Source of the DNA: Ailanthus altissimus
Lineage: Eukaryota; Streptophyta; Magnoliopsida; Sapindales; Simaroubaceae
Assembly: GCA_946807835.1 (NCBI GenBank)
Contig: OX327686.1
Coordinates: 4,340,001 to 4,404,000 of the forward strand
Reading direction: 5' to 3'
DNA length: 64,000 nucleotides
Shown here: positions 22,264 to 34,940 of the stretch, piece after piece
Layout: each line of letters begins with the position of its first letter
Position numbering within the stretch: position 1 is the stretch's first letter
Made by a program: the position numbers and the translations under genes
The notes under the pieces: generated by a model
Databases searched by the model: none
What the model saw: only the letters and a program-made list of their open reading frames with translations
What the model was told of the DNA's origin: nothing

Positions 22264-23480
22264 AATTTTTAAATAAATTTTTTCACACAATGATTCTTTA
22301 TTCTTATATAAATTTTAAATTAAAAAACCTGTCTCTCACGTCTCTCTCTCTCTCTCAATAGTCAATTCTTATTATTCAGTTCTCTTTGTTTTTATTAAAA
22401 CAAAATAAAAAAATTTGAATTGAATTAAACTGAAAAAAATTAGTTTTGATTCGATTTTAAATATTATTTCAGTTACATTTGGTTTTTTCATAAAGAGAAC
22501 TGAATAATTATGATTCAATTTAGTTTTAATCAAAATTGGACCGAAAACTGAATAATTATGGTTCAATTTAGTTTTAATTAAAATTGGACCGAAATGAACT
22601 ATACCCACTCTTACTAAAACATTACAAATAAAATTAAATTTTTTCTATATATATATTAATAGTTTATTATTGTGCTTGTTTTCATCAACGTACTTCGTGA
22701 AACCAAATTTATTAAATAAATTTATTTAAATCGAAAGAACAAAAATAAATTCATATTTCTTAAATTTTTTCGGGTATATTTATCAGTAATAATAATTTTT
22801 TTAAATTAAAATTATTAAATATTTTAAAAATATTCTACTCATTTCTTTACTAAATACATTTTTTTAAACCAATACCTAATAAAGACATTGTTTCTATAAG
22901 AAGTAATGGATTTGATTGTTGATTGGATGTATCTATGATATGTTAATAGTAATGAGGACATTTTAGAATTAAATGGGGTACTATAAGAAATTTAAATAAT
23001 TCTTGAAAATATTTATATTGTGTAATAAAAAACAATTGAGTTTGATGAGAAAAAGTGGGGTTGAATAGCACCAATCTTCATTCTTCAAGTGGCTTTCTTC
23101 ATTAGCTATATCAAATGAGTCCATTGCTTATTAGGCTTGGTAACACTGAAGTTGTGTATCAAATGGGCTAGGCACGTAGAATTGATTCAAGAGAAGGGGG
23201 GATTAGTTTATGAAATTTTTTGTGATTGCTATTCAAAGGTAAATTAGAATATATTGAAAATTTAGCAATTTTTTTTTCCTTTTCTTATCTCTATATTGAA
23301 ATGCCACATGTTTCTTATGTTAAAAAATGGATAAGTTATTTTTAAATTAACCATAAATTTTGTTAATAGGAAGCACTTTAGTTAACTTTTGGATTCTTAA
23401 AAATGAATTATTTTAATTAAAAAAACTTAAACAATAAAAAAGTTTTTTTTTCAAATGCATAAAAAAATATGGATAAAAAT
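22264..23480. other. Intergenic sequence with a short tandem repeat
   Basis: A 47-bp unit containing AACTGAATAATTATG is repeated twice (from 22499 and from 22546). A CT microsatellite lies near 22330-22358. No gene is supported. Confidence 0.55.
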
Positions 23481-24232
23481 TGTTAGATATTTTATATTAT
23501 TTATGTCCTTAAAATATGTATAATAATATTTTCTGATTAATATAATTATATATATTTCAGTCTATATTAATGAGCCCATGTTTATAAAATAAATAATTTT
23601 TATATTACACATATGATGCTAATACAGAAGATATATATTACAAGTTTTTTATAAATTAAATAATATTCATAATTATTAATGAAAATGATATTTCAATATA
23701 TAAGACTACAATTTTTCTATTTCTTAGAATGGATGATTTATTTTAATCATTAAAATAGAGACTTGGGGTAAAAATATTAGTATATATGATATATTAAATT
23801 GAACTAATGTGAATTTTAACCTAGTTTACTAAATGTAATTGATCTTAATTCACATTAATTTTAATAAGCTTGATTGACCTTAATCTTGAACAAATAATGA
23901 ATTTGCATTCATGCATTATATTTTTTGAGTTATTATGGAATGAAATCCATATAAATAGTCAAAACCTCGATGTTTTGGAGATACAATTTCTTGATTTGTA
24001 AAAACATATACTTGCAAGATGAAATTTATATTTAGTGACCCTAAGTTGTCTGTAGTACTTAATAATTTAAATCTATGACCATAATTTATTCAATATATTA
24101 TTTATTGAATAAAAATATTTATTTTTAAATTTATTTGCAAATATAAACTTATTAAAATAATCATTAAAGCATTCAATAACTTAAAAATAAATAGATAATT
24201 AAAGAGGTAAGATATTTTTTTCAAGGCCTAAA
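23481..24232 (+). mobile_element. Truncated LTR of Copia family A
   Basis: It starts TGTTAGATATTTTATATTA and runs collinear with the family-A LTRs at 40182 and 54640 (shared landmarks ATGAGCCCATGTTTATAAA and GAGTTATTATGGAATGA). It stops at about 24232 where the other copies continue, abutting a reverse-transcriptase fragment. Confidence 0.65.
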
Positions 24233-24244
24233 TACAATTAATCT

Positions 24245-24438
24245 AGATTGGTACCTTAAGCAGCTTGAGGTAAAAAATGCGTTTCTTTATAGAGATCTAG
24301 GAGAAGAAGTATACATAGAATTGCCCATTTGATTTAAAGATGCATTTAATAGAAAAAAAGTATTTAAGTTGAAGACGTCATTGTTTGGGCTAAAGCAATC
24401 ACCTCAATCACTAAAGCATTTTGCCAAGCCAAGGTGAT
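24245..24438 (+). pseudogene. Copia reverse transcriptase fragment, element D, first part
   Basis: One frame reads VKNAFLYRDLGEEVYIELPI, a stop, FKDAFNRKKVFKLKTSLFG, then LKQSPQSLKHFAK, the conserved N-terminal blocks of Copia reverse transcriptase. It has one internal stop and is cut off where element C begins. The reading resumes at about 32225. Confidence 0.85.
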
Positions 24439-24440
24439 CA

Positions 24441-25000
24441 TGTTGCAACAGAAGCATTCAAATAATAATTAACACTGTTATGAATTGTTATGCACAATAC
24501 AATTTTTGGGTAACCAAAACACAACCAACCAACCAATAATCCTAGCAATGGGACATAATACACAACAAGGCAACCAACCAACCAACCAATCATCCAACAC
24601 AAAATGCAAAATAGAAAGAACACCAAATTGAATGAGATTCAGTAATGTTACCTAAGTCATTGGCCGCCATTGGAACAAATCCAGTATCATCAAAGAGAAA
24701 TTATAATTTTCTAGGCCACAATATAATTTTTAAATTATTGGGTCAAATTATAAATACCCAAATAATAAGTCCAATACTGTAATTAGCTAAACAGTAGGGT
24801 ATTACTTACAAATGCCCAAAAATAAAGAGAAAAATTAAATTATTATAAACTTCAGGGGTTTATATATAAAACTCTTGAATTATGAGGTTCTCATTGAGAG
24901 ATCATACAAATTGAAGGAGAAAAAGAGAATTATTCAAAAGTACAACAAATAGCTAAAATAGTCTTATCTTATATAAGCCCAACTAAGCCACCTTATGCCA
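24441..25000 (-). repeat. 3' LTR of element C
   Basis: Matches 31663-32217 in the same orientation (shared AAGCATTCAAATAATAATTA, GGGTAACCAAAACACAACCA, AGAACACCAAATT). Runs of AACC microsatellite (24525-24590) are expanded relative to the other LTR. On the minus strand the LTR is preceded by an AATAGGAGA purine tract at about 25001-25010. Confidence 0.8.
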
Positions 25001-25194
25001 TCTCCTATTAACAAATCTCAACCTTAACGAATATGCCAATCCTTTATAAAACTTTGGTTTTTTTTTTTCAAAATTTTCTATCTAAATGCAACACCTCCAA
25101 ATTTATGCCTAATGACGCTATTAAACTCGAACTATATTGATCAAGTCCAAACAATGACTGAACTTAATCGCTGTCACTACCTTAGTCAACTTAT

Positions 25195-27643
25195 TGTCGA
25201 GATTTGTGCTTACATGCCATCTCATTATGCATAAATATTTAATTATAGTATTTATACAATTATCATTTCTAATAAAATCGTTAATATTATTAATTATTAA
25301 ATAGTAAGATGCTTGTAACGTTTCAGACATTGTATGATATGAAAGAGTTCAGATCTCGTTTAAAGGCATTTAGATCAGTGTTAAAAGTTAACAATGATAA
25401 AAGTTATAAGTGTTTAGAGTTAACAGTGTTAAAAGTTAGCAGGTTATAAGAGTTAGTAAAATCTAAGAAATTAGAGCCTTGTTGACAAATACTTGAGAAT
25501 ATATTAGTAATGATGTAGCTGCAAAGAGTTGCAGATGGTGCTAGAAAATATCATTATGCAAGTATGTTCTCAAATACTATATTCTTGATCTAATTTTATT
25601 GATGCAAATTTATCAGTGAAACTCATTAATATAAATTTATTGTATGTCTATATTTCGAGTGTCCATATAATTAATCCTAACAAACTATGAGCTTAGTGGA
25701 AGCTCATATATAGATACAAGTATTGAGTGAGGACTGGGTATTGAATAGACTCATGAGGACCTCCAATAGACATCTCATAAAGCCTTCAATGAAAAGTCTT
25801 TCGAGTTGAGTAGTATTCGTGGCCTTTTGACCTGAGCGCCACGGTGGGCTTGTGAGTGATACACTATACTTTGATTCCACATATGTCAGAACCTTTTATG
25901 GTCTGATTGCTGAGAATGGTTCGATGCTCACAGAGTTCAGTGTGAGTAGATATGGGATTCGTCAGCTCATATAAGTGAGTTATATATCTTGATACTTTGA
26001 GATTGTATTTCAAGAAGTCTTGTAGCTTTAAGTATAAAACCAAATATAGTTTTTGGATGGTTAAATAATATCGTAAAAGTGTTTGCGGATATTATTTATG
26101 AAAATATAAATCTGGAGATAAGTTCATGGTTGGGTAAATAGAAATTTGATGGTGATGATCTATATCTCTACTCTTCTAGGATATAAATAACGGAGGGGTT
26201 ATACAAATATGCTATAACCTCAATTTGAATGGTCTAACGCACTACTTTGTAATATTCGTAACGTGTGTATGGGGCATCATTCATAGATGTAAGGAGGAGT
26301 TTCATATAAAAAAATCGGGCGTGGATCTAGAGAGTCACACAATATGAAGTGTACTCGTTGCGCACTAAGGTAGCGTACTGGATTAAATAGTTCAATCTAG
26401 TAAATTAGAATATTTAATTCAGGTTCCCTCAAGATATGCACTTGTCAATACTTAAGTGTTAAGTACATTAACTAGTTAATAATAGTTATTGACCAATAAG
26501 ATGATGATATATGGCACATTTTAGACCCTTAATTGTTGGACTTACAAATTGACTAAAATGATCTTACTTATGAGACCAACAAAATCAATCACTTATTCAA
26601 AAATATTTTTGAATAAATAATGATTAATTTTGTTATTTAGTCTAATAATAAATATTTGGATTAGGCCATTAGTTTGACATTTCAAAAAAAAAAAAAAAGA
26701 TTGTTTTGATTACAAAAATAAAAAATAAATATTTCATAAATCATGGCTGGGCAAATAATTGTGCAAAAATATTTGCACATGTTATTATTGTTACAAATTG
26801 AAACAAATAATAAATAAAAGGTAGATAAGCAAACAAAAATGGCATGGCTTGTATGGTGTGGTAGGGGCCATGTGTTTGCTTGATGAATAAGGAAAAATGG
26901 CTTAAGGCATTTGTTATTTAACAAATGTTAAAAGAAGAGGACAAAGAGATGGCTAGGCCATCTCTTGGGCATGCTTAGTGGGCCGAGTAATGCCTTATCA
27001 ATTGAAAGAAAAATGAAATTATTTTGTATTAATAATACTAAAACAAAGTGTCATCCCATATGGGGACATATGTTGGCTATTAAAAACAATAATGAAAGTG
27101 GTATTCATTTGCGTAGTTTTGCAGTGGTATTCAGCCAAGTAATGAATGATGAAAGAAAGTGATGTTATTTTGTTCTCTCAAATGTTGATAGAATAAAAAT
27201 ATCTTTATATTCATCTTCTTATGAAAATTCGATCATTAGAGAAAGATAAAGAAAATTGTTTTAATTTTACAAGAGTTGCAAAGTTTATCAAATAACAATT
27301 TTCATTTCCTTTTGAAATAAATTAAAATGGTTAAAACCTTAACCAAAGAATTAAAGTGTTTATGAGATAAATAAAAAATTGCTGAAACTTTTAAATCAAA
27401 GTTACTATTCTAATTTCACAATCCCACCGGATTGTTGTGGATTAGAATTGTTCAAGAATACACTTCAAGATGAGTTATACAATTGAAGATTAAAATTCTT
27501 AAAGATTTGTAAAGCTACCTTTAATATTATTGGTAAGTGTTCATCATTTATAAATTTTATATAATAGTTATACTTATACATGTATGTGATATATGTGTTT
27601 AATTGTATTAATTGAATGTATTTATTAATATGCTTCCGTTGCA
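25195..27643 (+). mobile_element. Solo LTR of Copia family B inside element C
   Basis: It matches the family-B LTRs at 44159, 45551 and 47717: start TTTGTGCTTACATGCCATC, then AGATGCTTGTAACGTTTCAG, later CAATCCCACCGGATTGTTGT, ending GCTTCCGTTGCA. It is about 2.45 kb and has no attached internal region, so a solo LTR left by recombination is the simplest reading. Clear target duplications were not found. Confidence 0.65.
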
Positions 27644-27732
27644 TGTTGTAAAATTTTAAATTATATATACACTCATATCATCACACACTCATTTCAATAT
27701 ATATTTATGAGATTCTCGTCAGTCCCAATCTT

Positions 27733-30700
27733 CTAAAGTAAGATTCTTCTTTCATTAATGATCTCCCGCATAAAGTTATACCGAACATCAATATGCTTGG
27801 TTTGAACATGGTACACTGGATTCTTCGCTAAATAAATAGTACTTTGACTGTTAGAATAAACAAGAATCTTCTTTTGACTAATTCTCAACTCATCCAGCAA
27901 TCCCTGTAACCAAATAGCTTCCTTCACAACCTCTGTAATTGTTATGTACTCTGCCTCTGTAGTAGACAAAGCAACTATAGGCTGTAAAGTAACCTTTCAA
28001 CTCACAGGTGCTATTGTAAGAGTAAACACATAACTGGTTATTGACGGTGTTTATCCAAATCACCAGCATAATCAGAATCAACATAACGAACAACACATTA
28101 ATCACATGTATCATCACTCTTAAAGACTAAGCCAATATTTACGGTCCTCAGTAAATACCGTATAATCTATTTCACAGACTACAAATGTCTTTTACCAAGA
28201 TCATGCATATATCTGCTCACTACTCAAACTGCATGTAAAATATCGGGTCTCATATACACCATAACATACATCAGGCTACTAACTGCATTAACATATGAAA
28301 CTGGAGACATATATTTTCATTCCTTATTTGAACTAAGAGATAAAGATGCACTGATCTTCATATAAGGAGTAAATGGGGTACTTACAGGTTTTGACTAATT
28401 TGAAATGCCAAAATGTTGTAATACTTTATTCAGATATTGTTTCTGAGTCATACAAATTTTCCCCATTCTCTGTCTTTACTAATCTCCATACTTAGTATGT
28501 TTCTAGCTTCACCCAAATCTTTCATCTCAAACTCTCAGTTCAACTGAGTCTTTAATTTTTTAATTTCTTCGACATTAGTTAAAGCTATTAACATGTCATT
28601 GACATACAGGAGTAGATAAATAAAAGAACCATCATGTAGCCTTAGAAAATATAGACAATTATTAAATTTGCTTCTTATGTACCTCTGACTCATCATAAAC
28701 CGATCAAATCGCTTATACCACTGCCTCGATGATTATTTCAAACCATAAAACGATCTTTTTAGTTTGCAAATCAATTTTTCCTTATCAACAACTTTGAATC
28801 CCTATGGTTGAGTCATATAGATTTTCTCTTCCAAGTCACCATGTAAAAATGCAGTTTTTACATCGAGTTGAACTAGTTTCATATTTAACTAAGCTACCAA
28901 GGCCAATAAAATTCTAACGGAAGAATGTTTCATAATGGGAGAAGATACCTCATTGTAGTTAATTTCTTCCCTCTGTGCATAGCTTTTAGCTATTAACCTT
29001 ACCTTGTAGTGGACATCTTTCTTGTCAAAATCTATCTTTCTTTGCATATACTCATTTGCACCTAATTGACTCCTTACCCTTTAGTAGTTGAGTTAGCTCA
29101 TAAGTTTCATTCTTCTGAAGAGACTGCATCTCTTCCTCCATAGTTATCTTTCACTGATCAATTTCAGAACATCTAACTGTCTATCTCTAAGTGAAAGGAA
29201 TATCATCATCTACAACTGGAACTGCATATACCACTATATCAATAAATTGAGCAGGTATCTGATCTTAGCATATTAAATGTAATAGATTCTTATTGTTGTT
29301 GAGGTTCATGAGTAAAACCTTTTCTATTATCTCCCAAAATCTCATCTGTCATAGGAGTACCATTATCAATCTCTACATATCTAACTGGGTTCAATGTGGT
29401 TATTTTCAACTCCACATGCTGCTAAGTACGCTCCACTTATTTACTATTCATTATTATCTCGTTTTTTGATTTCTTCAACATATAAGACTCATCAAATGTT
29501 ACATCTCTACTTGATAAAATCTTCCTCAAACTCAGACACAAAAAATGATATCCTTTCACTCTTGAAGAAAATTCATGAAATCTAACTTCGATTCTTTCAC
29601 ATGATAACATGGAGTAGAACCAAATACATGTAAAGAATCATAATCAGAAACAAGTTGTCCAGAACAAACCTTCAATAGAGGTCTATCACAAATAGCAGCT
29701 GACGATAGACAATTAATGAGATGACATGTATAAATCACAGCCTCAGCCCAAAAATCCTAGTCCAATCCAGCATTGGACAACATACATCAAAATTTCTCCA
29801 ATAATATCTGATTCATGCATTTTTCCACTCTATTCTACTATGGTGTATCTCTTACAATAAAATGACGTACAATACCCTCATCTTAACATAATTTTAAGAA
29901 CTGATCATTGCAATACTTACTACCATTGTCTGTTTTGAGATGTATGATATTTTTGCAGTTTGTGTCTCAATTATCTTTTTTTATTTAAGGAAAGCACTAA
30001 GTACATCATCTTTAAATTTTAAAATGTACACCTAAGTTCTTCTAAAAAAGTCATCAACAAAAATAATATAGTAGCGCATCCCTGCCATAGATGTAGTATG
30101 AAAAGGTCCCCACATATATGAGTAAATATACTCAAGAATACCCTTGGTATTATGAATAGCAGTGTCAAAATTTACTCTCTCATGCTTTCCCAGAACACAA
30201 TGCTTACAAAAGTCTAGCTTATAGGTATTTGCACCATTCAATAAGCATATTTTCACTAAACCAAATAAGACTTTCTCACCCGTATGCCTTAATTGTATCT
30301 GCTTCAATCTAGTGATCTATGAATCTGCATCATTATCAGAAACCATGACATCTAATTCAATCACTGTACTGTCATAATAGTAATACAAATTATTCTTCTT
30401 AGTGCCTTTCAAAGTTACAAGAGCGCTTGAAGTGAACTTCAGATTTTCATATTGTATAGACACAATACAACATTTAGATTCTAAGGTTCCTAAAGAGATG
30501 AGATTCTTCCTCAACTTTAGTATATACCGAACATCTATTAGAAATTTAGTTATTCCATCATTATTTCTTAATCGAATTTAACTTATCCCAGCAGTATAGC
30601 AACTATCATTATTGTCCATGTACATAACTCCGCCATTAAGCTCTTCAAAATTAAAGAACCATTCTCAATGTGGACACATATGATAAGTACAACCCACATT

Positions 30701-31496
30701 CATAATTCATTCGTCAGAATTAGACATAGATGAATGACTACTTAAACAAAAGTCTGACACACTATCATCACTTATGCTCTCAACAATACATGTATTAGAA
30801 ATAGACATGTCATTTTCAACTTTGGACAATCTTTTTTCCAATGCCCTTTTTCCCGACAAAAGGCGCACTCATATTTTCTTACTCTACTCATCGATTTAGA
30901 TTTTCCTCTTTTTTTTTGGTTTTCTACTCTAACTACGCCCTTTCATTGTCAATGCTTCTATTAACTCATCTCTATGTTTTCTCTGATCTTTTCTACGGAT
31001 TTCATAGTTTGTCAAAGAAGAACAAACTTCTTCAAACGACAATTTATCCTTCCCATGAATGAGAATAATACATAAATGATCAAATTCATCTGAAAGAGAA
31101 CCAATCAACAGTATAGCCTTTATTTCATCTTTGAAAGTTTTCTCTAAGTTTAATAAACCAACAATTAGCTTATTAAACTTATCAATATGAGAACTGATAC
31201 TTGTACCTGGTCTCAACTGAAGACGAAACAATCTCTTCAATAGATACAACCGGTTTTCATTACTTTTCTTCACATATTTATTCTCCAGGGCCTTTCACAA
31301 TGCACTGGCTGACTTTTCTTTGATGCACAAATACTTATACTCTCTATTGAACCATATCCAAATCTTACTGACACAAATCATCCAACATCTTACTCTGTCA
31401 TAAGCTGAAATTATTCCAGCCATCAAATTTTTCTACATCTATTTTTGCACTAGACACTGTCACTGTCTTCATCGATGTAGATGATGAGGATGCCAT
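27733..31496 (-). pseudogene. Degraded Copia gag-pol of element C
   Basis: Read on the minus strand: gag start MASSSSTSMKTVTVSSAKID at 31496; UBN2-type gag (30929-31273); zinc knuckle CAFCREKGHWKKDC, CX2CX4HX4C, near 30820-30870; protease region where the expected DSGC reads NVGC (30689-30700) after a stop at 30707-30709; pre-integrase HTGEKV and CKHCVLGKHERV with integrase start (30032-30307); RT motif YVND instead of YVDD (Asn codon 28598-28600); RNase H end with STTEAEY and KHIDVRY (27733-27969). Many stops and frameshifts. It is not functional. Confidence 0.88.
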
Positions 31497-31646
31497 AGCT
31501 ACCTCACACAAATGAGCTCGATACACAATATCACAAATAATCAAGCTCCACCAAATAATTATATCCAACAATTAGTAATCCAAAATCACAACCCAGAATA
31601 ATAGTAAGTGCTCAATAGAAAATAACCACTCACTATCCTAAACTTA

Positions 31647-31660
31647 GAGCTTTGATACCA
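31647..31660 (-). other. Primer binding site of element C
   Basis: The minus strand reads TGGTATCAAAGCTC, a one-base variant of the tRNA-Met-complementary site, a few bases after the end of the 5' LTR. Confidence 0.75.
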
Positions 31661-31662
31661 CT

Positions 31663-32224
31663 TATTGCGATAAAAGCATTCAAATAATAATTAGCACTGT
31701 TACCAATTATTATGTGGAATATAAATTTTGGGTAACCAAAACACAACCAACCAATAATGCTAGCAATGAGACATAATATCACAATGAGGCAACCGACCAA
31801 CTAATCATCTAACACAATATGTAAAATAGAAAGAACACCAAATTTAACGAGGTTTGGTGATGTTACCTAAGTCCTTAGGCCCTGCTAGAACAAATCCACT
31901 ATCTTTAAAAAGAAATTACAAATTTTCTAGGCCACAACACAATTTTTAAATTATTGGGTCAAACTATAAATACCAAAATAGTAAGACCAATACTATAATT
32001 ACAAAACAGTAGGGTATTACTTACAAATACCAAAAAATAAAGGAAAAAAATTAAACTATTACAAACTTCAAGGGTTTATATATAAAATTTATGAATTATG
32101 AGGTTCTCATTGAGAGATCTTATAAATTGAAGGGAGAAAAGAGAATTATTCAAAGGTATAACAAATAACTAAATGAGCCTTATCTTATATAAGCACAACC
32201 AAGCCGCCCTCATGCCATCTTCCA
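31663..32224 (-). repeat. 5' LTR of element C
   Basis: The LTR partner of 24441-25000. On the minus strand it begins about TGGAAGATGGCATGAGGG and ends before the primer binding site. It has diverged from the other LTR by many substitutions, consistent with an old insertion. Confidence 0.78.
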
Positions 32225-33290
32225 CCAATGTAGGATTGACTCAATTGGCATATAAGCCAAATTTTAATAGATCTTAAATATTATTCAAATACAATTGATA
32301 TAAGAAAATTGATGTTCTAATTGTCTATGTTGATGATATCAGTGTCACTAAAAAATTATGCTAATGAGATAAGAAGATTCAAAGAAATGCTAGCAAAACA
32401 AAAATTGAAACTAAAGATCTAAAAGCTTTAAGAAATTTGTTGAGAATTGAGGTGGCGAGTTTCAGGAAATGAGTATTTTTCTCTGAAAGGAAATATATTT
32501 TAGATCTCCTTCAAGAAACAAGTATATTAGGATGCGAACCAAGAGATACATCAATTAATCTTAATCACAATTTAGGAACTAATATTAAAAGTGATACAGT
32601 TGAGAGGGATCAATATCAAAGATTGGTGGTAAGCTAATATATTTGTCTTATACTAGGTTAAATATTGCATTTGTTGTAAGTGTGGCGAGCTAATTTAAGC
32701 ATTCTACTTTTGATGTACATATGGAAACTATTCTAAAAATTCTAGGATATTTAAAAGACTATCCTTTCAAGGTTTACTATTCTTAAAGACTTATCCTCTT
32801 CAAGTAGAAGCCTATACAAATGCTAACTAGGCTAGTTTTGTCAGTGACAGAAGATCTATATCTAGGTATTGCACATTTATTAGAGGAAATCTGATTACTT
32901 CAAGAAGCAAAAAATAATATATTGTAGCTAGATCAAGTGCCTAAGCTAAATTTAGAGTAATGGCTTAAGGAATATGTGAATTAATATGATTAAGGACATT
33001 GTTAAAAGAACTACAAGTTATTGAAACATGTATAATGAAGTTCTACTGCGATAATAAGACTACTATTAATATTGCTCACAATCTTGTTCAATATGATAAG
33101 ATTAAACATGTTGAAGTTGATTGACATTTTATAAAAGAGAAGATTAAAAATAGAAAGATTTGTACTCCATTTGTTTCTAACAATGAACACTTAGCAAATA
33201 TCATACCAAATGGCTACCAAGACATACTTTCTATTCATGTGTTAGTAAGTTGAGAATAATAGATGATATCTTCAAACCAGTTTAAAAGGG
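32225..33290 (+). pseudogene. Copia pol remnant of element D, second part (RT to RNase H)
   Basis: It resumes the frame broken at 24438: VLIVYVDDI (RT active site, about 32310-32336), then SERKYILDLLQETSILGCEP and, near 33040-33240, the RNase H pieces CNNKTTINIAHN and IKHVEVD. Several stops are present. The tail (LANIIPNG) is followed by a purine tract AAAAGGGAG at about 33284-33292. The YVDD residues are intact here. Confidence 0.82.
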
Positions 33291-33292
33291 AG

Positions 33293-33515
33293 TATAAAAT
33301 TTTTTTTTAAGCTTTATAACTTAATACTTCATGTAGTTTTATTTGTATTAATTTTTTCCCCTTATTTAGATCATAATATTCACGCTTATAAGATTTCATA
33401 TAAGTTAATAATATAATGCTAATATTTAGATCATAACACTCATGCTTATATAAAACTCACTCTAATATAAATTTTAAGGTAAGAGTGAAATATAATTTCT
33501 TCAAATTCTCTAGCA
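33293..33515 (+). repeat. Probable 3' LTR of element D
   Basis: It starts just after the purine tract AAAAGGGAG and ends about CTCTAGCA. Inside it a motif with TAGATCATAA and CACGCTTATA occurs twice (about 33365 and 33427). No second LTR copy was found for comparison. Confidence 0.4.
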
Positions 33516-33914
33516 CAATTAATTAACTTTAAATCCCATCTCAAAAGAAAAAAAAACCATGTTTCCCTAAATTTACTGGTGCCAATTCACATCTTGTCCA
33601 CACAAAAGGGGAGTGCTCTCTCATCTTGGTAACTTGAAACAAGTGGAGATCACAAACAAGAATCTTCACCGACCCTGATATCAACTTATTTAAATTAATC
33701 TAGCCGCATAATGACACTTAAAAATGGGTATTATCTACCACGATATAAATGTTTTCCATATAGTTGAAAACCGGAGTAAATTAAATGCACTTGTCTACTT
33801 ATATTTTAGATAATTTTTTCAATACACCATGCTATAAAAATGCATTAAACATTATAAAAATACAAAGCAGAAGCACTGTTATCCCCAAACGAATCTTTAG
33901 TTATAAAAGTGAAT
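33516..33914. other. Sequence 3' of the bHLH gene
   Basis: No coding sequence. The part near 33914 is presumably the 3' UTR of the minus-strand gene that ends at 33915. Confidence 0.45.
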
Positions 33915-34571
33915 TTAGTTCATGACATCGACAAGATACTTTAGAATATTCACTTGTAGCTCAAGACACACTATATAAGTTCCAGCTTCACCGAGCAGTT
34001 CATCAATATCCATCTCATCAGCTCCTGGTATAAGAGACCTTAGATTCCTTAGCAGGCTACCGTCTTTACTTTCCATTTCTTCTTCTTTCTTCGTTCTTGG
34101 CGGTGTTAACGTCTTTGTGTTAGGATTTTTTAACTTCTTAACCCCAAGCTTTCGCTTAGGGTTAGGAGAAAATTTCAATGAGCAAATTGGTTGGTGAGGA
34201 GGATAACATGATTTCCAATCACCAGCCTCATTTTCAATCATGGTACTGGGGCATTTCAAAGGTTTTAGATAAAGAACAGAAGAATATTGAAGCCCACCCA
34301 AGCTTGCATTTCTTTGAAGAAGCTTTTCTTTTAAGGCTTGATTCCATGCAAATCTATCTGTGGACGACATCACTAATGCCATGTCCACTTCATATCTCAC
34401 AAGTTCTTCTACTTCAGAATCAACATTTTCATTAGAAATTTCCTTGCTATATTTGATCTTGAACAGTGCTGGCACCAAATAATTCACATACTTTCTTGTA
34501 AAAATAGCTTGAGGCACCGTATTCGGTTCAGGAGAATAAATCCTTCTCCGGTGAGAAATTCGTCCCTTCAT
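33915..34571 (-). CDS. IBH1-like atypical (non-DNA-binding) bHLH protein, 218 aa
   Basis: The N-terminal block RRRIYSPEPNTVPQAIFTRK followed by YVNYLVPALFKIK and the C-terminal helix-loop-helix (LLRNLRSLIPGADEMDID, then ELLGEAGTYIVCLELQVNIL) are those of the IBH1/IBH1-like/AIF family. Members lack a DNA-contacting basic region and repress growth by dimerising with activator bHLHs in brassinosteroid and gibberellin responses. The basic stretch at about 148-175 (KRKLGVKKLKN) could serve for nuclear import. The start chosen is MKGRISHRR at 34571. The frame stays open 71 codons further upstream, but that part (phenylalanine-rich, not family-like) is read here as an untranslated leader with intron. 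The gene looks intact and is alone among retroelements. Exact family member not determined. Confidence 0.85.
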   Translation of the reverse strand: MKGRISHRRRIYSPEPNTVPQAIFTRKYVNYLVPALFKIKYSKEISNENVDSEVEELVRYEVDMALVMSSTDRFAWNQALKEKLLQRNASLGGLQYSSVLYLKPLKCPSTMIENEAGDWKSCYPPHQPICSLKFSPNPKRKLGVKKLKNPNTKTLTPPRTKKEEEMESKDGSLLRNLRSLIPGADEMDIDELLGEAGTYIVCLELQVNILKYLVDVMN

Positions 34572-34596
34572 AGCTTGAAGCTGAGCAGCACTGAAC

Positions 34597-34849
34597 CTAA
34601 AATTATGAAGAATGATAACAAAGAAACAGAAAGATTTAGATACATCTACGCAAAAGAATAGCAAAGAAGAAGAAGAGGGAATTGAAAACTGAAAAAAAAA
34701 AAAAGTACAAGTAATGTTATTAGAATTAGGGCAAGGAATTGTTAAATCAAAGAAATAAAGACAAATTTGAGAGAAAGGAAACATGCATATTAATTAAACA
34801 GACCAAAAACAAAAGAAGAATTAAGGAGGGAGTGAGAATTTCGTTTTAC
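34597..34849 (-). other. Probable 5' UTR intron of the IBH1-like gene
   Basis: On the minus strand the donor TTCAAG/GTAAAA (exon ends 34850) is good. Acceptors available are TTTTAG at 34597 or a T-tract followed by CAG at 34689, giving introns of 253 or 161 bp. The coding ATG lies 26-118 nt after the junction. Inferred from splice signals only. Confidence 0.5.
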
Positions 34850-34930
34850 CTTGAACTAGAGAAATGGAGCCTGGGGGGAATATGAAGATTAAAGAGATCA
34901 CTTTGGGGAATCCTGAGTCATGCACACATG

Positions 34931-34938
34931 ATTATATA
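34931..34938 (-). promoter_or_regulatory. Candidate TATA box of the IBH1-like gene
   Basis: The minus strand reads GTATATAATC here, about 80 bp upstream of the putative 5' splice site, fitting a leader exon of about 50-60 nt. Confidence 0.45.
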
Positions 34939-34940
34939 CA

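Larger units (their letters stand above)
24441..32224 (-). mobile_element. Copia element C (minus strand), nested in element D and carrying a solo LTR
   Basis: Two related LTRs in minus orientation (about 31663-32224 as 5' LTR, 24441-25000 as 3' LTR) bracket a minus-strand gag-pol remnant (31496-27733). The element interrupts a plus-strand Copia reverse transcriptase (24245-24438, resuming 32225). Between its pol end and 3' LTR lies a 2.4-kb LTR of family B (25195-27643). No clean target duplication is visible (candidates CATGT left, AATGT right). Confidence 0.8.

Noticed and set aside
34572..34784. N-terminal extension of the IBH1-like protein
   Set aside because: The extra 71 residues are Phe/Ser-rich and not family-like, and lie over a credible 5' UTR intron; the Met at 34571 fits the family start.
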